Below, piece by piece: positions 8,258 through 17,180 of a DNA stretch of 64,000 nucleotides (its first letter is position 1; each line of letters starts with the position of its first letter). Source of the stretch: VGBK01 sp964354255 (GTDB taxonomy: Bacteria; Actinomycetota; Acidimicrobiia; Spongiisociales; UBA11373); assembly GCA_964354255.1 (NCBI GenBank), contig CAYGYX010000005.1, positions 1 to 64,000 of the forward strand, written 5' to 3'. The notes beneath the pieces are model-generated. The model was not told the DNA's origin, did no database searches, and worked only from the letters and a program-made list of their open reading frames with translations. The position numbers were made by a program, and so were the translations under genes.

Positions 8258-9187
8258 TTACCCCTTCGGCGGCTCCTCGTCCTTGGCGAACAGCTCGCGC
8301 ACCGCCCCGATGCTGCCCAGGATTCCGCTCAACTCCATGGGGAGGAACACCTTGGTGGCCTTGCCGTCGGCGATGCGGGCCAGGGCGTCCAGGTAGCGGA
8401 TGGCGATGAGGTCGGGGCTGGGATTGCCGATGTGGATGGCCCCGAAGACCCGCTCAATGGCCTGGCCCTCGCCCTCGGCGACGGTCAGCAGCCTGAACTT
8501 GTCGGCATCGGCTACCTCCCTGATGGCCTGGGCCTGGCCCTGGGCCTCCAGGATCCGGGACTCCTTGACGCCCTCGGCGCGCAGAATGGCGGCCCGCTTG
8601 TCGCCTTCCGCCTCGGTGACGATGGCCCGCCGGTCGCGCTCCGCCTTCATCTGGCGGTGCATGGCCTCGGTTACATCCGGCGGCGGGTCGATGCGCTGGA
8701 TCTCCACCCGCACCACCTGGGTTCCCCAGACGTCGGTGGCCTCGTCGAGTACCTGGCGCAGCTGGGTGTTGATGGCCTCGCGCGAGGTGAGCGCCTCATC
8801 GAGGTCCATGTCGCCGACGATGTTCCTCAGGTTGGTCTGGGCCAGCTTCGTGGCCGCCAGGATGAAGTTGGCGACGTTGTAGCGCAGCTTCATCGGGTCG
8901 GTGGCCCGGTAGTAGACGACGGCGTCGACGGTGACCACCACGTTGTCCTCGGTGATCACTTCCTGCGGTGGAACGTCGACCACCTGTTCCCGCATGTCGA
9001 CCCGGCGGATGCGCTCGATGAACGGCCAGATCCAGCGCAGCCCGGGATCGACGGTGCGGTCGTAACGGCCGAAGCGCTCAACCAGGCCCTTCTCGAACTG
9101 GCTGACGATCTTGAGGCCCGCCCCGATGATGATGAAGGCCCCGGCGATGACGACGATGAGGATTACCAGCAACTGGGTTTGGTCCAT
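8258..9187 (-). CDS. SPFH/band-7 (stomatin-prohibitin) membrane protein, QmcA-like
   Basis: A 309-residue protein with one N-terminal membrane segment (residues 5-27), an SPFH domain (FEKGLVERFGRYDRTVDPGL through VDVPPQEVITEDNVVVTVDA) and a long coiled-coil (about residues 175-240, rich in AEGDKRAAILRAEG-type heptads). Such proteins form ring-like scaffolds in membrane microdomains and are often linked to the FtsH protease. It is the second gene after an NfeD-type protein (25-bp spacer), the standard NfeD/SPFH pair. Confidence 0.92.
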   Translation of the reverse strand: MDQTQLLVILIVVIAGAFIIIGAGLKIVSQFEKGLVERFGRYDRTVDPGLRWIWPFIERIRRVDMREQVVDVPPQEVITEDNVVVTVDAVVYYRATDPMKLRYNVANFILAATKLAQTNLRNIVGDMDLDEALTSREAINTQLRQVLDEATDVWGTQVVRVEIQRIDPPPDVTEAMHRQMKAERDRRAIVTEAEGDKRAAILRAEGVKESRILEAQGQAQAIREVADADKFRLLTVAEGEGQAIERVFGAIHIGNPSPDLIAIRYLDALARIADGKATKVFLPMELSGILGSIGAVRELFAKDEEPPKG

Positions 9188-9212
9188 GTCTCCTCCTATC
9201 CAGCCTGCTCGG

Positions 9213-9650
9213 CTACTGATCCTCCGGCACCACCACCAGGCGGGTGCCCCGCATCTCCACTACCAGGGCCTCGGCCCCCGGCTCGAGCGGGTCGCCGTCG
9301 GTGGTCGCCCGCCAGCTCTCGGTGTCGAGGCGCACCCGGCCGGTCCCGGCCACCCGGTCGACGCGCTCCAGGACCAGCACCCGGCGGCCGACGAAGCGGT
9401 TCGCTCCGACCGGAACCGCCTTCTGGTCTCCCCGCCGCACCAGGCGCTGGATGATGATCAGAACCAGCACCGAGGTCACCAGGAACACCGCCAGCACGAT
9501 GGCCGGTTCCACGTCGAGCCAGGCGAGCACGAAAGCCACCACCGCCCCCGCGGCGAAGGGCAGCATGAAAAAACCGGCGGTGAAGATCTCGCCTATGCCG
9601 AAGACCGCGGCCACCCCCAGCCAGATCCAGCGCCACCATTCGTTGTCCAT
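9213..9650 (-). CDS. NfeD-family membrane protein
   Basis: A 145-residue protein with about three hydrophobic segments (residues 9-75) and a C-terminal OB-fold domain (about residues 85-140, GRRVLVLERVDRVAGTGRVR). NfeD proteins partner with SPFH proteins, here the next gene downstream, to organise membrane domains. The short form lacks the ClpP-like protease domain of long NfeD. The start is ATG with GGAAGG about 9 nt upstream. Confidence 0.9.
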   Translation of the reverse strand: MDNEWWRWIWLGVAAVFGIGEIFTAGFFMLPFAAGAVVAFVLAWLDVEPAIVLAVFLVTSVLVLIIIQRLVRRGDQKAVPVGANRFVGRRVLVLERVDRVAGTGRVRLDTESWRATTDGDPLEPGAEALVVEMRGTRLVVVPEDQ

Positions 9651-9759
9651 ATCTGGTCGCCTTCCGTCTGCCGACGGGGTAAGTATCGCAGGTGGGGGCG
9701 CCTGGCGAATGCTCGCTGCCCCCTCCCGCTGGCGCGAAAGCGGACGCCCTCCCCCTCCG

Positions 9760-9785
9760 CCCCCTCCCGCTGGCGCGGGAGGGGG
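9760..9785. terminator. Hairpin after the AMIN-like gene
   Basis: A perfect 11-bp stem CCCCCTCCCGC / GCGGGAGGGGG with loop tggc, 4 bp beyond the stop of the reverse-strand AMIN-like gene. An imperfect copy of the same core (CCCTCCCGCTGGCGCG) lies at 9721, so this is also a member of the dispersed palindrome family of this genome. Confidence 0.55.
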
Positions 9786-9789
9786 TACC

Positions 9790-10482
9790 TCAGTCGGCGA
9801 TGTCGACGTAGATCCGCGGCGGCCCGGTCATCGTGCCGACCGAGAATGGCTTCTCGCCGGTTAGGCCGATGGCCCACCACAGGTTCGCCTCGAAGTCCTC
9901 GATGATCAGCAACTGGACCACGCTGCCGTTGCCCACGTCGAGGCGCCGCGGGCCGTCGTAGGTCATCACCACCGTGGGGCCGCTGAGGTCGGCGGTGCCG
10001 GAAGGCTGCAAGCGGGTGACGAGGAAGGCAGCACCCTCCACCCAGCCTCCTTCCGGCTCGACCATGCCCTCTATCTCCCCCGGCACGTAGGCGAACTCCC
10101 AGTTCGGGAAGGATGGCTCCTGGAAGTCGAAGACGACGCGGGTGTAGCCGTCGTGGTCGCCGAAGCGGACGCCGGTGAGCAGACCGAAGTCACCGGCTCC
10201 CGACTTGGGGCTGGTGTCGCCCGCGAAGGGGACGGTGGTGGTCGTCGTCGTCGTGGCCATCGTGGTCGTGGTCGCGGCGGTGGTGGTCGTTACGGTGGTG
10301 GTGGCAGCCTCCGTGGTGGTGGCCGGGCCGGTCGTCTCCGTGGTCGAGGCGGCCGCGGGGGTGGTGTTGTCGTCGTTGCGAGCCACCAGGACGATGATGA
10401 GCACCGCCACCAGGGCTACCAGGAGGCCGCCGAGCACGGCCACGAGGATGCCGAAGCGGTCGGAACCGGGGCGGTCGGTCAC
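9790..10482 (-). CDS. Membrane-anchored protein with Thr-rich linker and AMIN-like domain
   Basis: A 230-residue protein: a short cytoplasmic N-terminus, one membrane segment (about residues 11-33), a Thr-rich linker (about residues 39-85) and an extracytoplasmic AMIN-like domain starting LLTGVRFGDHDGYTRVVFDF and ending GPPRIYVDIAD. AMIN domains bind cell-wall or pilus-related partners in other bacteria; the exact role here is unknown. The GTG start has GAGGAGG 6 nt upstream. The Thr-rich linker resembles those of the proteins at 183 and 27078. Confidence 0.75.
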   Translation of the reverse strand: MTDRPGSDRFGILVAVLGGLLVALVAVLIIVLVARNDDNTTPAAASTTETTGPATTTEAATTTVTTTTAATTTTMATTTTTTTVPFAGDTSPKSGAGDFGLLTGVRFGDHDGYTRVVFDFQEPSFPNWEFAYVPGEIEGMVEPEGGWVEGAAFLVTRLQPSGTADLSGPTVVMTYDGPRRLDVGNGSVVQLLIIEDFEANLWWAIGLTGEKPFSVGTMTGPPRIYVDIAD

Positions 10483-10531
10483 CTGAGTCCTCCTCGAGGG
10501 GCTTGCCGGGCCGACGCTAGCGGCCGGCGCC

Positions 10532-13108
10532 TCAGGCGGCGTGCTCCAGGCGGAGCCCCTCCTCGCCCACTTCCACCAGCACCGTGTCCCCGTCGCCGAA
10601 GCGGCTTTCCAGCAGCGCCACGGCCAGGCGGTCGCCGATCTCGGTCTGGATGAGGCGCTTGAGCGGCCTGGCCCCGTAGGAGGGGTCGTAGCCGTGCTCG
10701 GCCAGCCACTTGCCGGCGGCCGGGGTGAGCTCGAGGCCGAGGCGCCGGCCGGCGAGGCGGCGCCGCAGATGCTCCACCTGGATGTCGACGATGCGGCGCA
10801 GGTCGGCCCGGGTGAGGCGGTGGAAGACGATCACCTCGTCGACCCGGTTGAGGAACTCGGGCCGGAAGTGGCGGTGCACCACCTCGAGCACCCGGGCGCG
10901 GGCCGTCTCCTCGGGCAGGCCGGGGTCGAGGAGTTCGGAGCCGAGGTTGGAGGTCATGATGAGGACCACATTGGTGAGGTCGACGGTGCGCCCGTGGCCG
11001 TCGGTGAGGCGCCCGTCGTCGAGCACCTGCAGCAGCACGTTGAAGACGTCCTGGTGGGCCTTCTCGATCTCGTCGAGGAGGACCACGGAGTAGGGGCGGC
11101 GGCGCACCGCCTCGGTCAGCTGGCCGCCCTCGTCGTAGCCGACGTAGCCGGGCGGGGCCCCGATGAGGCGGCTCACCGTGTGCTTCTCCATGTACTCGGA
11201 CATGTCGAGGCGGACCATGGCCCGCTCGTCGTCGAAGAGGAACTCGGCGAGGGCGCGGGCCAGCTCGGTCTTCCCCACCCCGGTGGGGCCGAGGAAGATG
11301 AACGAGCCGATTGGCCGGTGCGGGTCGGAGAGCCCGGCTCGGGAGCGGCGCACGGCGTCGGCCACCGCCGACACCGCGTCGTCCTGGCCCACCACCCGGC
11401 GGTGCAGGTGCTCCTCGAGGCGGATGAGCTTGTCGACCTCGCCCTCCATCAGCCGGGTGACCGGCACCCCGGTCCAGCGGCTCACCACCTCGGCGATGTC
11501 CTCCTCGTCCACTTCCTCCTTGAGCATGCGCAGGGTGGCCTGCAGCTGCTGGAGGGCGTGCTGGGCCTCGGCCAGGCGGGTTTGCAGCCCGGGAAGGGTG
11601 CCGTAGCGGAACTCGGCGGCCCGTTGCAGGTCGCCGTCCCGCTCCGCCCGCTCGGCGGCGGCCCGGGCCTGCTCGATCTCCTCCTTGACGGCGCGGATGG
11701 CGGCGATGGCCTCCTTCTCCTCGCCCCAGTGGGCGCGGAGGCACTCCACCTCGCCGGCCACCTCGCGCAACTCGGCCTCCAGGGCGCTGAGCCGTTCCTT
11801 ACTGGCGGCATCGGTCTCCTTGCGGAGAGCGGCCCGTTCGATCTCCAGTTGACGGCGCCTGCGCTCCAGTTCGTCGATCTCTTCGGGCATGGAGTCGATC
11901 TCGATGCGCAGGCGGCTGGCCGCCTCGTCGATGAGGTCGATGGCCTTGTCGGGGAGGTGGCGCCCGGTGATGTAGCGGTCGGAGAGCATCGCCGCCGCCA
12001 GCAGGGCGGAATCGGTGATGCGCACCCCGTGGTGCACCTCGTAGCGCTCCTTGAGGCCGCGCAGGATGCCGACCGTGTCCTCCACCGACGGGGCCTCGAC
12101 CAGCACCGGCTGGAAGCGGCGCTCCAGGGCGGCGTCCTTCTCGACGTGGCGGCGGTACTCGTCCAGGGTGGTGGCGCCGATCATCCGCAGCTCGCCGCGG
12201 GCCAGCATCGGCTTGAGCATGTTGGAGGCGTCCAGGGCCCCCTCGGCCGCGCCGGCCCCGACGATCGTGTGCAGCTCGTCGACGAAGGTGATGACCTGGC
12301 CCTGGGCGGCCTTGATCTCGTTGAGGGTCGCCTTCAGCCGCTCCTCGAACTCGCCCCGGTACTTGGCCCCGGCCACCATGGCGGAGAAGTCGAGGGCCAC
12401 GATGCGCTTGCTCTTGAGGCCCTCGGGCACGTCCCCGGCGACGATGCGCCCGGCGAGGCCCTCGACGATGGCCGTCTTGCCCACTCCCGGCTCGCCGATG
12501 AGCACCGGGTTGTTCTTGGTACGGCGGGAGAGCACCTGGATGACCCGGCGGATCTCCTCGTCGCGGCCGATGACCGGGTCCAGCTTGCCGCGCCGGGCTT
12601 CTTCCACCAGGTCGCGCCCGTACTGCTCGAGGGCGTGGAAGGTGGGCTCCGGGTCCTGGGAGGTGACCCGGGCGGCTCCCCGTACCTCGGCCAGGGTTTG
12701 CAGCATGGCCTCGCGGGTGGCGCCGGCGGCGCGTAGCGCCTCCCCGGCGGGGCCGGGGGCGGCGGCCAGGGTGAGCAGGAGGTGCTCCACCGAGGTGTAG
12801 TCGTCCTTCATGGCGGCACGTTCGCCGTCGGCCGCCTCCAGGACCCGGATGAGGTCGGGGGAGAAGCCGGTCTTGGCATCGCCGAAGACGCGGGGAACGC
12901 TCCCCAAGGCCTCGTCCAGTCGGCGGCGCAGGGCGGCCGGGTCCACGCCGACCCTGGAGAGCAGCGGGTACACGAGGCCCTCGCCCTGGCCGAGCAGGGC
13001 GAGGAGCAGGTGCTCGGGGGCGACGGCCTGGTGGTGGCGGCGCTGGGCCTCGCCGGCCGCGCCGGCGACGGCCTCTTGCGCCTTGTGGGTGAAGGTGTTC
13101 AGGTCCAT
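10532..13108 (-). CDS. clpB: ATP-dependent disaggregase ClpB
   Basis: An 858-residue Hsp104/ClpB protein of usual length. It has an N-terminal double Clp-N domain (1-145), AAA-1 with Walker A GEPGVGKT, a coiled-coil M-domain (about residues 400-530) and AAA-2 with Walker A GPTGVGKT followed by the ClpB small domain. It extracts polypeptides from aggregates together with DnaK, DnaJ and GrpE, all encoded at 16.2-19.6 kb. An HspR-like operator at 13158-13178, shared with the dnaK promoter, suggests heat-shock control. Confidence 0.97.
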   Translation of the reverse strand: MDLNTFTHKAQEAVAGAAGEAQRRHHQAVAPEHLLLALLGQGEGLVYPLLSRVGVDPAALRRRLDEALGSVPRVFGDAKTGFSPDLIRVLEAADGERAAMKDDYTSVEHLLLTLAAAPGPAGEALRAAGATREAMLQTLAEVRGAARVTSQDPEPTFHALEQYGRDLVEEARRGKLDPVIGRDEEIRRVIQVLSRRTKNNPVLIGEPGVGKTAIVEGLAGRIVAGDVPEGLKSKRIVALDFSAMVAGAKYRGEFEERLKATLNEIKAAQGQVITFVDELHTIVGAGAAEGALDASNMLKPMLARGELRMIGATTLDEYRRHVEKDAALERRFQPVLVEAPSVEDTVGILRGLKERYEVHHGVRITDSALLAAAMLSDRYITGRHLPDKAIDLIDEAASRLRIEIDSMPEEIDELERRRRQLEIERAALRKETDAASKERLSALEAELREVAGEVECLRAHWGEEKEAIAAIRAVKEEIEQARAAAERAERDGDLQRAAEFRYGTLPGLQTRLAEAQHALQQLQATLRMLKEEVDEEDIAEVVSRWTGVPVTRLMEGEVDKLIRLEEHLHRRVVGQDDAVSAVADAVRRSRAGLSDPHRPIGSFIFLGPTGVGKTELARALAEFLFDDERAMVRLDMSEYMEKHTVSRLIGAPPGYVGYDEGGQLTEAVRRRPYSVVLLDEIEKAHQDVFNVLLQVLDDGRLTDGHGRTVDLTNVVLIMTSNLGSELLDPGLPEETARARVLEVVHRHFRPEFLNRVDEVIVFHRLTRADLRRIVDIQVEHLRRRLAGRRLGLELTPAAGKWLAEHGYDPSYGARPLKRLIQTEIGDRLAVALLESRFGDGDTVLVEVGEEGLRLEHAA

Positions 13109-13157
13109 TTGGGCTCCGCTCTCGCCAAACCCGGATTGAGTCGCTCTATTCCGAAAA

Positions 13158-13178
13158 TCTAAGTGCTATCTTATCAAC
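13158..13178 (-). promoter_or_regulatory. HspR (HAIR)-like operator upstream of clpB
   Basis: The reverse strand reads TTGATAAGATAGCACT, matching TTGATACGATGGCACT upstream of dnaK (14 of 16 positions). In the dnaK copy this leads into a perfect ACTCAAG half-site of the HAIR consensus (CTTGAGT-N7-ACTCAAG); here that half-site is degenerate (ACTTAGA). It lies about 50 bp before the clpB start. TTGATA could also serve as a -35 box; no good -10 is seen. Confidence 0.55.
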
Positions 13179-13210
13179 CCCTGGGCTCTGTCGGCAAGCG
13201 CCGACCCCAG

Positions 13211-13811
13211 GTGTCTCCCCGGGCCGTGCCCTACGATGAGCCGGAGGAGCACAGCGAGAGCAGCACGGCCCTCTGTCGACCCGAACGGCCCGGGGAGGAG
13301 ACCGTGGTTCGGGCCGTGGTGGCGGACGCGTTCGTGGATGAACTCGCGGTGGCGGACCTGGTCGACGCGCTGCGCTCCTCGCCCGACTGGATCGACGGGT
13401 TGTCGTTCGTCGCCGAGTTGGACGGGCGCGTGGTGGCCCACATCCTCTTCAGCCGGGCCCTGCTCGACGCGCCGCCCCGCCTGGTCGAGGTGCTCCAGCT
13501 GGGGGCCGGTGGGCGTGGCGGGCGCCTATCAGGGCAGGGGGATAGGGTCTGCCCTCGTCCGCTACGGCCTGGAGCAGGTCCGCCGGCGGTCCGAGCCGCT
13601 CGTCTTCCTGGAGGGTGATCCCGCTTACTACAGCCGGTTCGGCTTCGAGGAGGGCCGCCGGCACGGCTTCCGGCGGCCGTCGCTGCGGATCACGGAGGAG
13701 GGCTTCCAGGTGGTCAAGCTGCCGTCCTACGAGCCGTGGATGACCGGCACCCTGGTGTACTCGCGCGTCTTCTGGGACCTCGACTGCGTGGGATTGCGCG
13801 ACCCGCAATAG
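13211..13811 (+). pseudogene. GNAT acetyltransferase, frameshifted at a G5 run
   Basis: A GNAT-family N-acetyltransferase split between two frames. The first part (RPERPGEETVVRAVVADAFV ... VEVLQLG) continues in another frame as GPVGVAGAYQGRGIGSALV, the acetyl-CoA-binding motif, then FLEGDPAYYSRFGFEEG and an intact C-terminus. Removing one G from the run at 13501-13505 restores about 199 residues. Either a sequencing or assembly error or a recent mutation. The start is uncertain: GTG at 13211 or 13226. The first in-frame GTG (13163) would overlap the clpB operator. Confidence 0.75.
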
Positions 13812-13838
13812 GCCGGGACCGCCGACGAGCCGCCGGCT

Positions 13839-15320
13839 TCAGTCCGCCGGCACCGTCCGTTCCGCTGCCCAGGCGCGGAGAGCGGTGATCTCCTCGGCGC
13901 GGGAGACCGACAGGGGCACGACCGAAGCAGCCTCCGCCAGCAGGTCCCCGGTGGTGAGGTCCGCCGAGGCGGCGAAGGCCCGGTACAGGGCGCCGACCAC
14001 TACCGCCTCGATCTCCGCACCCGAGAAGTCCTCGGTGACCGCGGCCAGCCGCTCAAGGTCGAAGTGGGCGGGGTCGTGCCTGCGGGCCGACAGCTGGGCC
14101 TCGAAGATGGCGCGGCGGGCGGCGGGCCCGGGCAGGTCCACGAAGAACACCTCGTCGAAGCGGCCCTTGCGGAGGAACTCCGGAGGCAGGGCCGAGACGT
14201 CGTTGGCGGTGGCCACCAGGAACACCCCGTCGGGACGGTCCTGCATCCAGCGCAGGAAGGTGCCGAGCAGGCGCTCGGAGACCCCGCCGTCGGCGTCGCC
14301 CCCGGTGGCGAAGCCCTTTTCGATCTCGTCGATCCAGAGCACGGCCGGGGCCATGGCCTCGGCCGTGCGCAGGGCCGCCTCGAGGCGCTGCTCGGACTCA
14401 CCGATGTACTTGCGGTAGATGCGGGCCGGGTCGAGCAGCAGGAGGGGGCGGCCCCAGGTGGCGGCCAGCGTCTTGGCCACCAGCGACTTGCCGCACCCGG
14501 GTACCCCCGTGAGCAGGATTCCCCGGGGCGGGTCGAGGCCCATCGCCCTGGCCCGCTCCGAGCCGATTGCCTTCCCGCGGGCGGCGAGCCAGCGCTTCAG
14601 GCCGGCGAGGCCTGCCACCCGATCGAGGGTCCCCGGGGTCGCCACCAACTCGAGCACGCCGTCGGAGTCGAGGAACTCCATCTTGGCGGCGCGCACCCGG
14701 GGCAGATCCTGCTCCGAGAGGCCGCCGCTGCGCAGCACCGTCTGTTGGAGGAGGTGCTGGGCGTCGGCCAGGGTGAGGCCGCGCAGCGCCTCGGCCAACC
14801 CTCTCTCCATCTCCGGATCCCCTCCCCCGGCCGCCCCCCGGCCGGCGAGGTGGGTCATGGTGCCTCGCACCAGTTCGAGCAGTTCCTCGTCCGACGGCGG
14901 GCGGAGTGACCAGGGGAGGGCCATTCCCTTGAGCTCGGGCGGAACCGTCAGGTCCGGGCCGGCCAGCACGATGGTCTGGCCGGGCTCGGCGCTGCCGGCG
15001 GCGTCCTTGACGGCGCGCAGCGCGACCGGATCCGAGAAGAGGACCTGGGCATCGCAGAACACGAAGACCCCCGGGGTGCTGAGGTCGGCCACGAAGGCCA
15101 GCGCCGCCCGCGGATCGGCGGTGCGGTACTGCGGCGCCATCCCGTCGCGCGCCAGTCCCCGGGCCGCCGTCCACGTCCACACCGGCAGGTCGGCTTCGTC
15201 GGCCACCCGGCGAACGAGGGTGAGCAGGCGCTCCTCGTCAACCGCCTCGACCACGAGGAGGGGGTGGCGCGAACGGAACAGGACCCGCAGGTCGGCGGTG
15301 GAATCCACGGCGCCAGTCAT
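13839..15320 (-). CDS. AAA+ ATPase, Ycf46-like
   Basis: A 493-residue protein. The N-terminal ~230 residues match the regulatory half of Ycf46-type ATPases (LLVVEAVDEERLLTLVRRVA; FVFCDAQVLFSDP). The C-terminal AAA domain has Walker A GVPGCGKS, a pore-like KYIGESEQRLE region, Walker B VLWIDEIEKG, sensor-1 VATAND and an arginine finger in FLRKGRFDE. Ycf46 ATPases are widespread and poorly understood. Start ATG at 15320. The gene is transcribed away from mscL. Confidence 0.85.
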   Translation of the reverse strand: MTGAVDSTADLRVLFRSRHPLLVVEAVDEERLLTLVRRVADEADLPVWTWTAARGLARDGMAPQYRTADPRAALAFVADLSTPGVFVFCDAQVLFSDPVALRAVKDAAGSAEPGQTIVLAGPDLTVPPELKGMALPWSLRPPSDEELLELVRGTMTHLAGRGAAGGGDPEMERGLAEALRGLTLADAQHLLQQTVLRSGGLSEQDLPRVRAAKMEFLDSDGVLELVATPGTLDRVAGLAGLKRWLAARGKAIGSERARAMGLDPPRGILLTGVPGCGKSLVAKTLAATWGRPLLLLDPARIYRKYIGESEQRLEAALRTAEAMAPAVLWIDEIEKGFATGGDADGGVSERLLGTFLRWMQDRPDGVFLVATANDVSALPPEFLRKGRFDEVFFVDLPGPAARRAIFEAQLSARRHDPAHFDLERLAAVTEDFSGAEIEAVVVGALYRAFAASADLTTGDLLAEAASVVPLSVSRAEEITALRAWAAERTVPAD

Positions 15321-15418
15321 CGGCGGGTGGGCCCAGCAGGATGAGCAAATCGGCCCGGCAAGGGGCAAGGCCGCGTTTCTATAGTCCGGGCATCCCACGT
15401 CGAGATGGAGGGGATGCG

Positions 15419-15805
15419 GTGAAGATCATGAGGGAGTTCAAGGACTTCGTCGCCCGCGGCAATCTCATCGAGATTGCCGTCGGCCTGGTTATTGCCCTGG
15501 CGTTCTCGGCCGTCATCAACGCCCTGGTGAATAGCCTGCTCATGCCGCTGATCGCCGCCATCGTCGGGAAGCCGACGTTCGACGATCTGACCTTCACCCT
15601 CAACGACGCGGTGATTCCGTACGGGACGTTGATCACTGCCATCGTGACCTTCCTGCTGATCGCGGCCGCGGTGTTCTTCTTTGTCGTCAAGCCGTACAAC
15701 ATGTGGCGGGCCCGCCAGGCCAAGGAAGAGGAGGCGGCTCCGCCGGCGCCGGCGGAGGAGATCGTCCTCCTGCGGGAGATCCGCGACCGGCTCGGGGCTC
15801 GCTGA
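15419..15805 (+). CDS. mscL: Large-conductance mechanosensitive channel MscL
   Basis: A 128-residue channel protein that opens under membrane tension to release solutes in osmotic downshock. The N-terminal helix MKIMREFKDFVARGNLIEIA leads into TM1 (about residues 17-45); a periplasmic loop and TM2 (about residues 72-95) follow. The Ala/Glu-rich C-terminal helix (VLLREIRDRL) fits the cytoplasmic bundle. GTG at 15419 is chosen for GGAGGGG 5 nt upstream and family alignment. A -10-like TATAGT is at 15380-15385. Confidence 0.95.
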   Translation: MKIMREFKDFVARGNLIEIAVGLVIALAFSAVINALVNSLLMPLIAAIVGKPTFDDLTFTLNDAVIPYGTLITAIVTFLLIAAAVFFFVVKPYNMWRARQAKEEEAAPPAPAEEIVLLREIRDRLGAR

Positions 15806-15842
15806 GGGGGGATGGGTAGGGCGGCGGCCGCGGGGGAGGCGA

Positions 15843-16244
15843 TTAGGGCCCGAACAGGTCGTCCAGATGAGGCCGCAGCAGGTCGGGCAGGGGGCGGGCG
15901 ACGCGGCCCTGCGCGGGCCGGGGGACGGTGCCCGAGCGGTGGCGCTGCTCCGATTCGCCGAGCAGGCGGCGGAGGCGGGCCACCTGCTTCTGCAGGCGAT
16001 CGATCTCCTCCCGCATCTCCAGGACGCGCTTGACCCCCTCGAGGTTGATCCCGTCGGCGGTGAGTTCCTGGATGAGGCCGAGGCGCTCCAGGTCGGCGGC
16101 CGAATAGCGCCGGGTCCCCCCCGGGGTGCGGTAGGGGTTGAGCAGGCCGCGGCGCTCGTAGATGCGCAGCGTCTGAGGATGGACGCCGGCCAGGTCGGCG
16201 GCCACCGAGATGATGTAGACGGCGTCGCGGCGTTCCTCGGCCAT
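15843..16244 (-). CDS. hspR: MerR-family heat-shock repressor HspR
   Basis: A 133-residue MerR-type protein. A winged HTH (about residues 9-77) with HPQTLRIYERRGLLNPYRTP and RRYSAADLERLGLIQEL matches HspR, which with DnaK represses the dnaK operon and clpB in actinobacteria. A coiled-coil (about residues 82-105) and a hydrophobic tail follow. It is the last gene of dnaK-grpE-dnaJ-hspR (3-bp spacing from dnaJ), so it would control its own operon through the sites at 19676 and 13158. Confidence 0.93.
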   Translation of the reverse strand: MAEERRDAVYIISVAADLAGVHPQTLRIYERRGLLNPYRTPGGTRRYSAADLERLGLIQELTADGINLEGVKRVLEMREEIDRLQKQVARLRRLLGESEQRHRSGTVPRPAQGRVARPLPDLLRPHLDDLFGP

Positions 16245-16247
16245 GGG

Positions 16248-17177
16248 TCACACCCCCAGGTGGGCTCGTGGGTTGTGCCCCGCCTCCGCCCGGCGCAACT
16301 GCTCCAGGAGAGAGCGGGCTTCTGGTGAGAGATCCTCGGGCACGGCCACCTCGACGGTGACCAACAGGTCGCCGGTGCCCTTGGCGGTGGCCACTCCCTT
16401 GCCCTTCACCCGGAAGGTGCGCCCCGAGGAGGTGCCCGGTGGCACCCGCAGGGTGACCTTGCCCTCGAGGGTGGGCGCGCCGATGTCGGCGCCCAGGGCG
16501 GCTTCGGTGAAGGAGACGGGCAGCCGGACCTTCAGGTCCCGTCCGGAGCGGGTGAACAGCGGGTGAGAGCCGGCGTGCACCCTCACGTACAGGTCACCAG
16601 CGGGGCCCCCCTGCAAGCCGGGCTGCCCCTGGCCGCGCAGGCGGATGCGGGCGCCGTCGTTGACGCCGGCGGGGATCTTCACCGTCACCTGCCGTCGGCC
16701 TTCGGCAGCTTGCACGGTGAGGGTGCGAGTGGCGCCCTGCACCGCCTCGTGGAACGAGAGGGTCACCTCCGCCTCTACGTCGCCGCCTCGCCGGGAGCGC
16801 GATTGGGCGCGCCGGCCGCCGGCTCCGAAAAGGTCGCCGAGGCCGCCGAACAGCCCCCCACCGAAGAGGTCGCCGAGGTCGCCCAGGTCGTCGATGCGCA
16901 CGTACTGGGCCCCGCCGCCGGGATCGCCGACGAAGGTGCCCCGGGCGAACATCTCCCGGGCCTGATCGTATTGGCTGCGCTGCTCGGGGTCGGAGAGGAC
17001 GGCGTTTGCCTCGGAGACCTCCTTGAAGCGGGCCTCGGCGGCGGCGTCACCCGGGTTGTTGTCCGGGTGGTGCTTCTTGGCCAGCCGGCGGTAGGCGGCG
17101 GTGATCTCCTTCTCGGAGGCACTCCGATCGACGCCAAGGATCTCGTAGTAATCCCTCTCCAACCACTCGCGGCGCAC
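16248..17177 (-). CDS. dnaJ: DnaJ/CbpA-type co-chaperone lacking the zinc finger
   Basis: A 309-residue J-protein. The J domain has the HPD motif near residues 37-39 (KKHHPDNNPGD); a Gly/Phe-rich linker (DLFGGGLFGGLGDLFG) and the two C-terminal substrate-binding beta domains follow directly. The four CxxCxGxG zinc motifs of DnaJ are absent, and the protein contains no cysteine, so it is of the CbpA class although it occupies the dnaJ slot of the operon. The GTG start (17177) lies 3 bp after the grpE stop. Confidence 0.92.
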   Translation of the reverse strand: MRREWLERDYYEILGVDRSASEKEITAAYRRLAKKHHPDNNPGDAAAEARFKEVSEANAVLSDPEQRSQYDQAREMFARGTFVGDPGGGAQYVRIDDLGDLGDLFGGGLFGGLGDLFGAGGRRAQSRSRRGGDVEAEVTLSFHEAVQGATRTLTVQAAEGRRQVTVKIPAGVNDGARIRLRGQGQPGLQGGPAGDLYVRVHAGSHPLFTRSGRDLKVRLPVSFTEAALGADIGAPTLEGKVTLRVPPGTSSGRTFRVKGKGVATAKGTGDLLVTVEVAVPEDLSPEARSLLEQLRRAEAGHNPRAHLGV

Positions 17178-17180
17178 CGC

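Noticed and set aside
10175..10486. Val-rich forward-strand frame in the AMIN-like gene
   Set aside because: It is the opposite strand of the Thr-rich linker (ACG/ACC codons read as CGT/GGT); no RBS or domain.
10541..12736. Very long forward-strand frame opposite clpB
   Set aside because: A GC-rich antisense shadow: low complexity, no motifs, no RBS; clpB fills the other strand.
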